Virus record (IMG/VR): IMGVR_UViG_3300009506_000022 | Location: 1-64,000 of that record | DNA length: 64,000 nt | DNA from: a virus | Direction: 5' to 3' (one strand) | In this document: one piece after another, positions 9,118 through 16,382 of the stretch | How the letters are laid out: every line of letters begins with the position of its first letter | Position numbering within the stretch: the first letter of the stretch is position 1 | Program-made: the position numbers and the translations under genes | The notes under the pieces: model-generated | Told to the model about the DNA's origin: nothing | The model's input: only the letters and a program-made list of their open reading frames with translations | Databases searched by the model: none

Positions 9118-9737
9118 TGGATACTCGGAAGCTCGATCGGATTGAGAGGTTGTGGAAGGATTGCAAGAAATGCGACCTTCATAAAACTAGGAAGCAAGTT
9201 GTCTTTTGGCGAGGACACCCACAAGCGAGACTTGTGATTGTTGGAGAAGCACCTGGAGAGATGGAGGATCGCCGCGGCCAACCGTTTATTGGTCAAGCTG
9301 GTCAGCTTTTTGATGAGCTATGTGAGAAAGCGGTTGTTGGTGATTCTCCACCAGAACCATGGAGCGTATTTCTTGCAAATACAGTCGGGTGTAGGCCGCC
9401 CAAAAACAGGAAGCCAATGATAAACGAGTTCATAAAATGTGAAGGGAGATTGTATTCGATGATTGCTGCTGTTGATCCGCAAGTTCTTCTTTTATTGGGT
9501 GGAACGGCACTTTCAATGCTTACTGGAGAAACGAAGATTATGAGATCTGCTGGTAAGTTATTTGAAGTCAAATTTGAATGGAAACGTAGGATGAGAGTTT
9601 ACAAAGCGATTCCCACGTTACATCCAGCTTTTCTTTTACGAAATAGAAAAAACACTGAATTAATAAATGCTGTTGTTTCACATATCCAAGCTGCTTGGGA
9701 GATAGCTCAACCAGGCGGTTGGTTAGAAAGGGATTGA
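9114..9737 (+). CDS. Family 4 uracil-DNA glycosylase
   Basis: Iron-sulfur uracil-DNA glycosylase that removes uracil from DNA. Motif 1 is GEAPGEMED with RRGQPFIGQAGQLFD. The four cluster cysteines are visible as C17/C20 (DCKKC), C93 (VGCRPPKNR) and C109 (FIKCEGR). Motif 2 is the HPAFLLRN region near the C-terminus. ATG 9114 overlaps the stop of the resolvase gene; ATG 9117 is equally possible and better spaced from AAGGGA. Together with the cytidylate kinase and dCMP deaminase further on, it suggests attention to uracil and pyrimidine balance. It could also process deaminated sites during recombination. Confidence 0.9.
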   Translation: MMDTRKLDRIERLWKDCKKCDLHKTRKQVVFWRGHPQARLVIVGEAPGEMEDRRGQPFIGQAGQLFDELCEKAVVGDSPPEPWSVFLANTVGCRPPKNRKPMINEFIKCEGRLYSMIAAVDPQVLLLLGGTALSMLTGETKIMRSAGKLFEVKFEWKRRMRVYKAIPTLHPAFLLRNRKNTELINAVVSHIQAAWEIAQPGGWLERD

Positions 9738-9739
9738 AT

Positions 9740-9973
9740 ATGGGAAAAGATTTGTTTGATATGCTATGGAATATAAAAGGAAAATTATGTGAGTTTGAAA
9801 CTCATGAGAGCGCTTATAGAACAGAGGTTGTCCATCATGTCACTGAGCGCGAAATCAAATATGCTGATGTTGTCGTGAAATATCCAATGAAGATTTGTTT
9901 CGATGCGGCTGAAACAGATTTTCTTCATATCAGCAGTTTGAAATCTGTAAGAGTGGTAGGAAGCGACGTATAG
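9740..9973 (+). CDS. Small hypothetical protein, 77 residues
   Basis: Not recognised. Starts two bases after the glycosylase stop, with a GAAAGGGA ribosome site. The sequence is a mix of short helices and strands (EVVHHVTEREIKYADVVVKY, then KSVRVVGSDV) with no metal or catalytic motif. Co-transcribed with the glycosylase. Confidence 0.6.
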   Translation: MGKDLFDMLWNIKGKLCEFETHESAYRTEVVHHVTEREIKYADVVVKYPMKICFDAAETDFLHISSLKSVRVVGSDV

Positions 9974-9987
9974 GAGTTTGAAGTAAA

Positions 9988-10791
9988 ATGGTAAAGACGT
10001 ATCTTCAGTGGGTTGGAACTGGTTATTACGCGACAATCAGCGATTTTGTCATTGATGTTCGCGATCGTGGTCTTGTAAAGAGGCTCCCAAATATTCGAAC
10101 TGCGGTTTCTTTTTCTAAGAACGATGTAGCTGTGTTCTTGACCCACAATAACGGTAGGCTCAGACAGTGTTTGGCTTGTGCTGAGCCTACCATTTGCCCT
10201 TTGTGTCATGGCGAAGATGATGAGTGTTTGAGATGTAGAGGGCTTGGTTCTTTGGAGAAGGGAACTGGTGGATACGCAACTATTGATGGCGAGAAGTGGA
10301 CTTTTCTCCGATATGTCAAAATGAAACGAAACACAAAACATCCGTTTTGGGATAGCGAACATGTGGTTGGTGATGTTTCGTGGTGCAAGGTTTGTGGTGG
10401 TCGTGGTCAAGTTCCGCTTGGCGAAGTTTTTGGGTTTTATATTCCAGAGGAATATTGGTGTGTTGTGCGTGATCCTATAGAAGATTCTCCAGAGGAAATT
10501 ATTTATTCCAACATAAAAGTCTTTTCTAAGCGAGATGTGAAAAAAAGAGGTTTATTTGACAAGGGATTTTATGCTGTTGTTGAAAAAGAAGTTTCTGAAA
10601 GGGTTGCGAGATTGAAAAGTGAGGTTCTTGCAAAGATTGGTGATCCGCCAGTGGAGCATCTTGGCGGGTTTGTTCTTTTAGAACAGCCATTTTCTTATAT
10701 CGAAAAACAATTTCGTGGTGTGAAGAGTTGGGAACCGCCAGTTTTTATCAAGGATGAGGAAGAGAGACATCCCTTGGATGGAATAGCGTGA
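9988..10791 (+). CDS. Zinc-binding protein with DnaJ-like CxxCxGxG motifs
   Basis: Function unknown. The central region carries a cluster of cysteines like the DnaJ zinc domain: CLAC, CPLCHGEDDECLRCRGLGSL (about residues 60-92) and WCKVCGGRGQ (about 131-140). These fit two zinc sites built from paired CxxC[HRG]GxG knuckles. The N-terminal 60 residues and the C-terminal 120 have no recognised fold, and there is no J domain. The DNA encoding the first cysteine block contains a perfect 10-bp inverted repeat (10153-10162 with 10182-10191). Confidence 0.7.
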   Translation: MVKTYLQWVGTGYYATISDFVIDVRDRGLVKRLPNIRTAVSFSKNDVAVFLTHNNGRLRQCLACAEPTICPLCHGEDDECLRCRGLGSLEKGTGGYATIDGEKWTFLRYVKMKRNTKHPFWDSEHVVGDVSWCKVCGGRGQVPLGEVFGFYIPEEYWCVVRDPIEDSPEEIIYSNIKVFSKRDVKKRGLFDKGFYAVVEKEVSERVARLKSEVLAKIGDPPVEHLGGFVLLEQPFSYIEKQFRGVKSWEPPVFIKDEEERHPLDGIA

Positions 10792-10810
10792 TGCGCTATA
10801 CTCGCCTTGT

Positions 10811-10861
10811 CCCTTGGCCGCCTTGTCTGGGAGTAACCCACTACTCTTTTTAGGCCAAGGG
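10811..10861 (+). promoter_or_regulatory. Structured leader upstream of the AdoMet decarboxylase gene
   Basis: A perfect 9-bp stem (CCCTTGGCC at 10811-10819 with GGCCAAGGG at 10853-10861) encloses a smaller 5-bp hairpin (GAGTA at 10831-10835 with TACTC at 10842-10846). An alternative inner pairing is TGGG/CCCA (10828-10831 with 10837-10840). It ends 15 bases before the ATG and just before AGAGGT, the likely ribosome site. It may be a regulatory RNA element or a processing site; there is no T-run directly after the stem, so it is not a classic terminator. Confidence 0.5.
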
Positions 10862-10876
10862 ATTTTAGAGGTAAAA

Positions 10877-11377
10877 ATGATAAGCAGAAAAAACATGTTG
10901 GGGATTATATGTACTGAAGCAATTGAGTCTGATTTTGTTCCAGGCAAAATAATGAAAAAAAAATCAATAGAAGGTAAGCATATAAAAATTCAAATTTATG
11001 GTGTTAAGTTTCACTTGTTGAATGATGTATCGCTTGTCAACAAGTTTCTTTTGGATATGGTTCATGCTGCGAAGATGAGGGAACTCGATAAACCGCATGT
11101 TTACGATATCAAAGAAACATTAACAAAAAATGGATTTGAACCAGACAAGGATGAACCAGAAGGTGTAATTGGAATTGTTGTTTTGAGCACAAGTCATGTT
11201 GCGATTCATACATGGCCACATCGAGGGTATGCTGTAGTTGATTTATTTTCGTGTCGAGATTTCGAAGAAAGAGATATTACATGGCTTATCGTTGATATTT
11301 TGAAACCAACAAAAATGGCTGTTCATGATTTGAGTTTTTCTCTTGAGATGCCAGAGATTCGCGAACATGAACCCTGA
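10877..11377 (+). CDS. speH: S-adenosylmethionine decarboxylase-like proenzyme (SpeH family)
   Basis: Pyruvoyl-dependent decarboxylase family, giving decarboxylated AdoMet for polyamine synthesis. The core GIVVLSTSHVAIHTWP then GYAVVDLFSC matches SpeH, with the predicted pyruvoyl serine S106, proton donor H111 and C126 all present. The residue before the self-cleavage serine is Thr105 where SpeH has Glu (S-E-S-H), so processing or substrate may differ. About 45 extra residues precede the core compared with typical small SpeH proteins. ATG 10877 is chosen because AGAGGT lies just upstream. A spermidine-synthase-like methyltransferase is encoded at 30162. Confidence 0.8.
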   Translation: MISRKNMLGIICTEAIESDFVPGKIMKKKSIEGKHIKIQIYGVKFHLLNDVSLVNKFLLDMVHAAKMRELDKPHVYDIKETLTKNGFEPDKDEPEGVIGIVVLSTSHVAIHTWPHRGYAVVDLFSCRDFEERDITWLIVDILKPTKMAVHDLSFSLEMPEIREHEP

Positions 11378-11389
11378 AAGGGTTATGAA

Positions 11390-11998
11390 ATGAGAAACTT
11401 TATTGTTGTATTAGCTTTGATTATATCCTTTAGTGTATTAAAAATAGAGGCGAAAGAGAAAAAATATTCTATGATTCCAGCGGAACAATTTGATTCAACT
11501 ACTCGTTTGTGGCTTGCGCGTGCCATGGTTGGTGAAGCTGGCTGGCTTGCGAGAAGAGATCATGTTGCAATCGCTTATGTTTTAAAGCGGCGTTGGAAAT
11601 CGATGAGGAAGCGTTGGCCACAAATTCAATTCAAGACAGTTATTCTTTCGTATTCAAAAGCTCTTGGCGGATGGAGAAGAGAATATACTGCTAGACAATT
11701 GTGGGTCAGAGACCTTGGTTTTGATTTGCATGAACCAAAAGGGTGGCCGAAAAAGATTTCATGGAAAAGCCATTCGAAGTATTGGAAATCGATTCTAAGA
11801 TATGTTGCTAAATGGGGAGATGGTAGACTTTTAGATCCGTGTAGGGGTAGGGCTTATCATTGGGGTGGGTACACCGATATTCCAAATGAAAAATTGTTTC
11901 CTATAGATTGTGGAGAAACTTTGAACACTTTTTATGGGATACAGAAAACAAACAGACAAGGAGATAACAGTGGGAAAAGAAAAAATAACAAGAGGTAA
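11390..11998 (+). CDS. Secreted SleB-like cell wall hydrolase
   Basis: Probable peptidoglycan-cutting enzyme. The N-terminus is a classic signal peptide (MRNF, then a hydrophobic stretch VVLALIISFSVL, cleavage likely after IEA at about 21). It is followed by the SleB/hydrolase_2 pattern: LARAMVGEAGW with E49 as candidate catalytic acid, then DHVAIAYVLKRRW. Later DPCRGRAYHWGGYTDIP resembles the substrate-binding segment of the family. The signal peptide suggests export by the host Sec system, as in SAR or signal endolysins; no holin is recognised nearby. The C-terminus is lysine/asparagine-rich. Confidence 0.7.
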   Translation: MRNFIVVLALIISFSVLKIEAKEKKYSMIPAEQFDSTTRLWLARAMVGEAGWLARRDHVAIAYVLKRRWKSMRKRWPQIQFKTVILSYSKALGGWRREYTARQLWVRDLGFDLHEPKGWPKKISWKSHSKYWKSILRYVAKWGDGRLLDPCRGRAYHWGGYTDIPNEKLFPIDCGETLNTFYGIQKTNRQGDNSGKRKNNKR

Positions 11999-12347
11999 GA
12001 AAAAGACTTCTCCGCAGAATGGAGAGATGCATGTATCAAGAGAGCATCGACTTAACGGCGTAACGGTTGCGAAGGACCATGGCTCTAAAGAGTTTGACCC
12101 AGAAGAACTTCCTCAAAGCTCTATTGATTCGTTAGTTGCTGAAGCTGGTGCCAACATCGAAAGAACGGTTCAGCCAGAGCAATATGAGGCGTTGCGTATT
12201 GGCGTGTTTTGTCGACTACCATGTTCTCTTGAGGACATGAAAAGTGGAAAAGCTTTCAAGGTTGTTCATGCGATGTGTCGTAAAGAACTTTCTGAACAAC
12301 TTCAGAGAGGGCTTGAAGGGCTTGAGTCTCCATTCAAACGCAGATGA
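11970..12347 (+). CDS. Hypothetical protein, 125 residues
   Basis: Not recognised. GTG start at 11970 is chosen because AAGGAGAT sits eight bases upstream; it overlaps the hydrolase gene by 29 bases in another frame. The N-terminal 30 residues are lysine-rich and disordered-looking. The second half (QYEALRIGVFCRL, KAFKVVHAMCRKELSEQLQRGL) is amphipathic helix, as in phage accessory DNA-binding proteins, but there is no diagnostic motif. Confidence 0.65.
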   Translation: MGKEKITRGKKKTSPQNGEMHVSREHRLNGVTVAKDHGSKEFDPEELPQSSIDSLVAEAGANIERTVQPEQYEALRIGVFCRLPCSLEDMKSGKAFKVVHAMCRKELSEQLQRGLEGLESPFKRR

Positions 12348-12535
12348 ATCGACGAGATTTAGTAGCAAGGCGAAAGGCGCGCTTAGAATGTCCTGAACGC
12401 CATGATTGCGGTTTACTTTCTATTCGACACCTTGAGCCGAGATTTCGTGGGGACAAGTGGATTTGGATTTTGAAAACCAAAGAGGTTGAGCTTTCTGTTT
12501 TGTTTTGCCCGTGGTGTGGAGAAAGGTTGGAGTAG
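12344..12535 (+). CDS. Small zinc-ribbon-like protein, 63 residues
   Basis: Starts in an ATGA overlap with the upstream gene. Basic N-terminus (NRRDLVARRKARLEC), then a short beta region, ending in CPWCGERLE, half of a zinc ribbon; the partner cysteines may be CPERHDC near residues 16-22. Function unknown; one of several small metal-binding phage proteins in the window. Confidence 0.65.
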   Translation: MNRRDLVARRKARLECPERHDCGLLSIRHLEPRFRGDKWIWILKTKEVELSVLFCPWCGERLE

Positions 12536-12536
12536 T

Positions 12537-12875
12537 ATGAGTCCAGCGGTAGCAAAGGTCTTGAAGCAATATGCGGGCTTTCTTCTTCCGAAAGAAATAA
12601 ACGATCATTTTCCTGGAATGTCTAATATGCTTCATAGAAAACTCAAGAGTTGGTGGCAAAATATGCCAGCCAAAAAACGCCATGATTTTTTGATGAGAGC
12701 AAAGCGATTGGAACCATTATCGGACGAATATCGAGTTATTGCGATTCGATCTGGAATCATTTTGGATTGGCCGCCAAAAACAATAGTTAGAAGTCCATCC
12801 CGGGGTAGAGATGTCAAAAGAACAAAAGGAAAGGCTAAGAGAGTATCGAAGAAATCTTTGTCGAAGAAACTATAG
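12537..12875 (+). CDS. Hypothetical basic protein, 112 residues
   Basis: Not recognised. ATG at 12537 follows GGAG and lies just after the preceding stop. The body is helical and tryptophan-containing (LKSWWQNMPAKKRHDFL), and the last 25 residues are almost all K, R and S, suggesting nucleic-acid contact. The 3' end overlaps the next gene by 65 bases in a different frame, a large overlap for this genome. Confidence 0.6.
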   Translation: MSPAVAKVLKQYAGFLLPKEINDHFPGMSNMLHRKLKSWWQNMPAKKRHDFLMRAKRLEPLSDEYRVIAIRSGIILDWPPKTIVRSPSRGRDVKRTKGKAKRVSKKSLSKKL

Positions 12876-13104
12876 CTTTGCGAGATGGTACGCCTTTCGT
12901 TGTTTAGATGTTTTGGCAGACAAGGTTTTTGGCTCTCAAGAGTATACAAACATGTGGGTTGAGCAATCGTTTGGAGAACAGATTGTTGATCTCGACCATA
13001 AAACATGTCTTGAGTTGATTTCGATGTGTAGAGAAGAGTTTCGCAGACATCAAAGGAAAACAAAGTTCTATGATATGATTCCAAAGAAGAGGGGTAGCAG
13101 ATGA
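12811..13104 (+). CDS. Hypothetical helical basic protein, 97 residues
   Basis: Starts inside the preceding gene, at ATG 12811 after GGGGTAGAG. All-alpha, with an arginine-rich first helix (KERLREYRRNLCRRNYSFARWY) and a second half containing CLELISMCREEFRRHQRK. No known domain recognised. It ends in an overlap with the nuclease-like gene, so it is part of the same operon. Confidence 0.6.
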   Translation: MSKEQKERLREYRRNLCRRNYSFARWYAFRCLDVLADKVFGSQEYTNMWVEQSFGEQIVDLDHKTCLELISMCREEFRRHQRKTKFYDMIPKKRGSR

Positions 13105-13823
13105 TTCCTATGGTCTCTTTGAACGAAGATAGACGATCGAAAAAGAAACATTTCGAGACTGAGGGTGAACTGTGTGACTATTTTTCTTCTATTGCAAAAG
13201 CGAATGGTTGGAAAGTGTTTCCAGAGGTTGATGGTTGGGATCTTGTTCTATTTGATGGCGAAGTTCAGATTGGCGTGGAAGCAAAGTTGAGAAGTAACAT
13301 TCAGCTGTTGGGTCAAGTGATGCGTAGAACAAGAACTCTTACTGGGTATAAGCAATATGGTTCTTGTCCAGATTATCGAGCGGTGTTGGTTCCAAAGATA
13401 ACTGCTGGAATAGTTGATGTTTGTTTTCATCTTAGGATTGTGCTTTTTACTTCTGGAACTCGGTTTATTCAGCTCAATCCTTTGTTCAACCTAAAGACAA
13501 AGAAACATTTAGTTCTTCCATCTGTTCCGTTGCAGAGTGGTGGGGGTCGCCCATCACCAAAAGTGTTGTCTCAATGGCGAGAGAAATCTTTGAGGTTGTG
13601 TATTCGGTTGAGACGAGACGGTTTTGTGACGGGGAAAGATTTCGATGAGTTGGGTCTTCATCGCCAAAATTGGGTGAAGTCTTGGCTTGACCGCGATGGG
13701 AAGGTTGGCCGGCATGCGAGGTATGTGCTTAGACCTGGCGTGACCCTTCCAGATGATGGATATGAGAGAGAGCGCGACATGATTGCTGAGGTCGACAAGA
13801 ACAGAAAGGAAATGGGGTTATGA
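13101..13823 (+). CDS. PD-(D/E)XK nuclease-like protein
   Basis: Putative endonuclease-fold protein. The N-terminal domain has the restriction-endonuclease-like core: a helix (GELCDYFSSIAKANGWKV), then D47 in GWDLVLF and E60-A-K62 in IGVEAKLRSN, followed by the helix IQLLGQVMRRTR. The C-terminal 100 residues (SPKVLSQWREKSLRLCIRL, then GKDFDELGLHRQNWV) look like a helical DNA-binding module. It could act as a phage nuclease or DNA-end processing protein, or as a fold relative without activity; the motif spacing supports but does not prove catalysis. Confidence 0.6.
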   Translation: MIPMVSLNEDRRSKKKHFETEGELCDYFSSIAKANGWKVFPEVDGWDLVLFDGEVQIGVEAKLRSNIQLLGQVMRRTRTLTGYKQYGSCPDYRAVLVPKITAGIVDVCFHLRIVLFTSGTRFIQLNPLFNLKTKKHLVLPSVPLQSGGGRPSPKVLSQWREKSLRLCIRLRRDGFVTGKDFDELGLHRQNWVKSWLDRDGKVGRHARYVLRPGVTLPDDGYERERDMIAEVDKNRKEMGL

Positions 13824-14041
13824 AACATGAGCTCGAGGGTACAGAGGTTTGGTGTCAAGCTCAAGGTTGTTCTAGTCGAGTTATGTGGGGTTCGCGCGAA
13901 TGGACTGCGAAATGGGTCAGTGTGTGGGTAGAGTCAGAGAGACGTTCTTTTGATTCGTGTTCCAATGAGTGTACGAAAAAAATCGAGAAAGGGAGATATG
14001 TCAAGGAAAAGAAAATCGACCAAAATGTTCAGACGGGTTGA
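13820..14041 (+). CDS. Small cysteine-containing protein, 73 residues
   Basis: Starts in an ATGA overlap. Cysteines in EVWCQAQGCSS and FDSCSNECTKK make a likely C-x4-C ... C-x3-C metal site with tryptophan-rich strands between. The family is not recognised; it resembles small phage zinc proteins. Confidence 0.6.
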   Translation: MKHELEGTEVWCQAQGCSSRVMWGSREWTAKWVSVWVESERRSFDSCSNECTKKIEKGRYVKEKKIDQNVQTG

Positions 14042-14237
14042 GCTTGAGAATCTATTCGACAAAGACATTGTAAGAAAATGTGTCGATGTCGCGAACAAGT
14101 GTGGCCTTGAAGGCTTACGGGTTCTGGAGATTGGATTTGAGCGAGTTGACGAGAAAGACTTTGGCCTTCTCATGGTAGAACCTGTTTCTGAAGCGAATCT
14201 TCGCGAACCCGTCAAATCGGCGATTCTAGACGATTAA
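13998..14237 (+). CDS. Hypothetical protein, 79 residues
   Basis: ATG at 13998 follows GAAAGGGAGAT, a good ribosome site, inside the end of the preceding gene. Basic N-terminus (MSRKRKSTKMFRRVE), then a compact alpha/beta stretch (KCVDVANKCGLEGLRVLEIGFERV). Function unknown. It is the last gene before a non-coding gap with a promoter. Confidence 0.6.
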   Translation: MSRKRKSTKMFRRVELENLFDKDIVRKCVDVANKCGLEGLRVLEIGFERVDEKDFGLLMVEPVSEANLREPVKSAILDD

Positions 14238-14428
14238 ATTTTGGGCGATGAAAGATATGGCTGCAATCGGGTTTGTGGAACCCAGCTAATCCTGGTTATG
14301 GTTCTGAAGCTAGAACCGCAGTTGTTTTGTTGATCGCGAAAAACGCAACGGTGCTGTTTGGCGGTTGACAAAACTTGAAGGCAACTAAACAATGTGTAAT
14401 CACACAAATAACCATTTTGGAGGAAACA
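14238..14428 (+). promoter_or_regulatory. Intergenic region with two hairpins and a sigma70-like promoter
   Basis: A gene-free stretch of about 190 bases. Two short perfect hairpins occur: GGGTT/AACCC (14269-14273 with 14279-14283) and GGTTCT/AGAACC (14300-14305 with 14312-14317). A consensus -35 TTGACA (14365-14370) is followed, after 17 bases, by AACAAT (14388-14393) as the -10. The downstream gene has a strong GGAGG at about 14419-14423. Probably a transcription-unit boundary; no tRNA was found despite the hairpins. Confidence 0.5.
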
Positions 14429-15058
14429 ATGTATGAAGATGAGCGTTTTGAGACGCGAGATGTGTTTGTTGAACTTACAGATGAACAACGCCAGGAGCGC
14501 GCCAAGCAATATGTTCATTGCGACAATCAGATTGAAAAGTTGAAAGCTGAACAGAAATCGTCGAACGATAAATACAAGCGCGATATTGGTACGCTGATGA
14601 ACGAGAAGGAAAATCTCAAACAGGCGGTTACCGATGGCCGCGAGTTGACAGCTGTTGAATGCGAATGGGTCGAGAATTTTGAGCAAAAATGCTATTTCCT
14701 CATCAATCCAAACTTGGAAGAAGATGATGACGATTACATTGTGGACCAACGCACGATGACGGCTAGTGAGCTTCAAGGCAATCTCGAGTTTTCAGAAGAT
14801 GAACAAAACGGAAGCGATGAACAGAACGGCGCTGAGGATGAACAAAACAGTGGCGAAGATGAACAGCAGACCGATGGTGATGAACAAAGCGGCAATGAGG
14901 GAGATGGCGATGAATATGGCGAGCCAGAGGAATCGCCAAACCCACAACCGCAAAGAGGGAAAAAGAAGGCTACTAAGAAAGCAGCCACTAAGAAATCAAC
15001 CGCCAAGAAAAAATCCACAGGAGGTAAAAAGAAGGGAGCATTGACGAGAGTTAAATAA
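14429..15058 (+). CDS. Coiled-coil protein with acidic repeats and histone H1-like basic tail
   Basis: Function unknown. Three parts are visible. Residues 1-110 contain a helical coiled coil (DEQRQERAKQYVHCDNQIEKL and similar). Residues about 120-175 are a low-complexity acidic block built from repeats of DEQNG/DEQS type. The last 35 residues are KKATKKAATKK-type repeats, like the tail of histone H1 or bacterial H1-like proteins. It is probably a nucleic-acid-binding or DNA-condensing factor. It has its own promoter candidate (TTGACA at 14365) and a strong Shine-Dalgarno, so it may be well expressed. Confidence 0.75.
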   Translation: MYEDERFETRDVFVELTDEQRQERAKQYVHCDNQIEKLKAEQKSSNDKYKRDIGTLMNEKENLKQAVTDGRELTAVECEWVENFEQKCYFLINPNLEEDDDDYIVDQRTMTASELQGNLEFSEDEQNGSDEQNGAEDEQNSGEDEQQTDGDEQSGNEGDGDEYGEPEESPNPQPQRGKKKATKKAATKKSTAKKKSTGGKKKGALTRVK

Positions 15059-15107
15059 AAAAAATAGAGTCTTCTATAAATAATAAAACAAAAAAAAGGA
15101 GTGTAAG

Positions 15108-15389
15108 ATGGATGAGATAAAACTTGGATATCGATATCGAGATGTGATTTCTGGCTTTAAAGGAATTGCTATTGGGATATCACATTGGTTATATGGCTGT
15201 ACTCGCGTTGGATTACAGCCAGAAGCTCTTGATGATGGTAAACCTGTTGATTCCCATTGGTTTGATAAGCCGCAACTTGAGTTTGTCGATGAGGGAATCT
15301 ACAAAAACGAGAAGCCGCTCAAAAGCGAAGAAGAACCGCTTGGCGGTCCAAAGCAAGATCCAAGCAGAAAGAAAGATGCAATCAGATGA
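15108..15389 (+). CDS. Conserved phage hypothetical protein, 93 residues
   Basis: The N-terminus KLGYRYRDVISGFKGIAIG, then HWLYGCTRVGLQPEAL, matches a small protein seen in many phages and prophages (consensus KLGDxVxDxVTGFxGIAxGxxxYLxGCxR), of unknown function. The C-terminal third is charged linker. AAAAGGAG lies upstream, and the stop overlaps the cytidylate kinase start. Confidence 0.7.
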   Translation: MDEIKLGYRYRDVISGFKGIAIGISHWLYGCTRVGLQPEALDDGKPVDSHWFDKPQLEFVDEGIYKNEKPLKSEEEPLGGPKQDPSRKKDAIR

Positions 15390-16075
15390 AGCTGGTTGTT
15401 ACTTTCGATGGTCCAGTTGCAAGTGGTAAATCATCTTTGGCGCGCCGCGTTGCGCGCCAAGTTGGTTATATCTTTCTATCTACGGGTTTGCTTTATCGTG
15501 CGGTTGCGTATCGAGTAAGAGATTTGAATCTAGAACGCAAAGCTGAGGATGAAACCTATATGTTTGGGATAGCGATGAACTCGTCTTATTCTTTTAGTGT
15601 TGTTGATCATGAGAGTCGTTTGTTTCTTAATGGCTTTGATGTCACAGACGAATTGAAAAAAGATGACATTTCAATGCTTGCGAGTCAGATATCAAAACAT
15701 CAACGTGTGCGGAAAGCGTTGTTGCGGATTCAACAAGGTATGGGAAAGAATGGCGGGATTGTCGCTGAAGGCCGCGACACAGGAAGGGTTGTGTTTCCTC
15801 ATGCTGATATCAAATATTGGTTGACAGCCGATATTGATTTTAGAGCGAGGATGCGGCAACGCGATTTATTGAAGGATGGAAAAACCATTTCTTTTAGAGA
15901 TATCTACAAACAAGTTGTTGCTCGAGACAAACAAGACATGGAGGGTGAAACACCATCTCTTGTTCGCACATCGGATATGATAGAACTTGATACTACGAAT
16001 AAAGACCTTGATGACCTTGCGTTTGAGGTTTCCGAGAACATTCTTGGACGCGAAAAAGAACTGTGTGGTTATTGA
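15386..16075 (+). CDS. cmk: Cytidylate kinase
   Basis: Transfers phosphate from ATP to CMP or dCMP, feeding pyrimidine nucleotides to DNA synthesis. P-loop GPVASGKSS (residues 9-17), then STGLLYRAVA (NMP-binding helix), EGRDTGRVVFP, and RARMRQRD in the lid region are all family hallmarks. At 229 residues it matches bacterial Cmk. It works with the dCMP deaminase (19708) in nucleotide supply. Confidence 0.9.
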   Translation: MKLVVTFDGPVASGKSSLARRVARQVGYIFLSTGLLYRAVAYRVRDLNLERKAEDETYMFGIAMNSSYSFSVVDHESRLFLNGFDVTDELKKDDISMLASQISKHQRVRKALLRIQQGMGKNGGIVAEGRDTGRVVFPHADIKYWLTADIDFRARMRQRDLLKDGKTISFRDIYKQVVARDKQDMEGETPSLVRTSDMIELDTTNKDLDDLAFEVSENILGREKELCGY

Positions 16076-16082
16076 GGTCGAA

Positions 16083-16382
16083 ATGAAGCAAATAAAGAGC
16101 AATCGTATTGGGAAGTTTGAAGTCTCGATTGAGCTAATAAACCAGTTTCCAGAATCGCTGAAAACAGTGATGTCAGAATGCATTGTGATCGGTGCTGATA
16201 TGCTGAACTATTATGGGAAAGTTGTTTACACCGCTGTTTCAGCTAGATTTGATGAAATCAAAGAAGGTGATGAGATTCCAGAGTATATTTGGGAACTAAA
16301 CACAAAAGACGGAAAGGATTACATTACATCCTGTCGAAGATTGAAAGATGTCGAAGAAGATATTGATATGGAGGATTTATAA
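16083..16382 (+). CDS. Hypothetical protein, 99 residues
   Basis: Not recognised. ATG 16083 follows GAGGTCGAA just after the kinase stop. Beta-rich core (NRIGKFEVSIELINQF, ECIVIGADMLNYYGKVVYTAV) and acidic C-terminus. It shares its last base with the next start. Confidence 0.6.
   Translation: MKQIKSNRIGKFEVSIELINQFPESLKTVMSECIVIGADMLNYYGKVVYTAVSARFDEIKEGDEIPEYIWELNTKDGKDYITSCRRLKDVEEDIDMEDL

Noticed and set aside
14238-14330. Possible tRNA from clustered hairpins
   Set aside because: Two short hairpins are present, but no T-loop (TTCRA) or acceptor pairing could be built.
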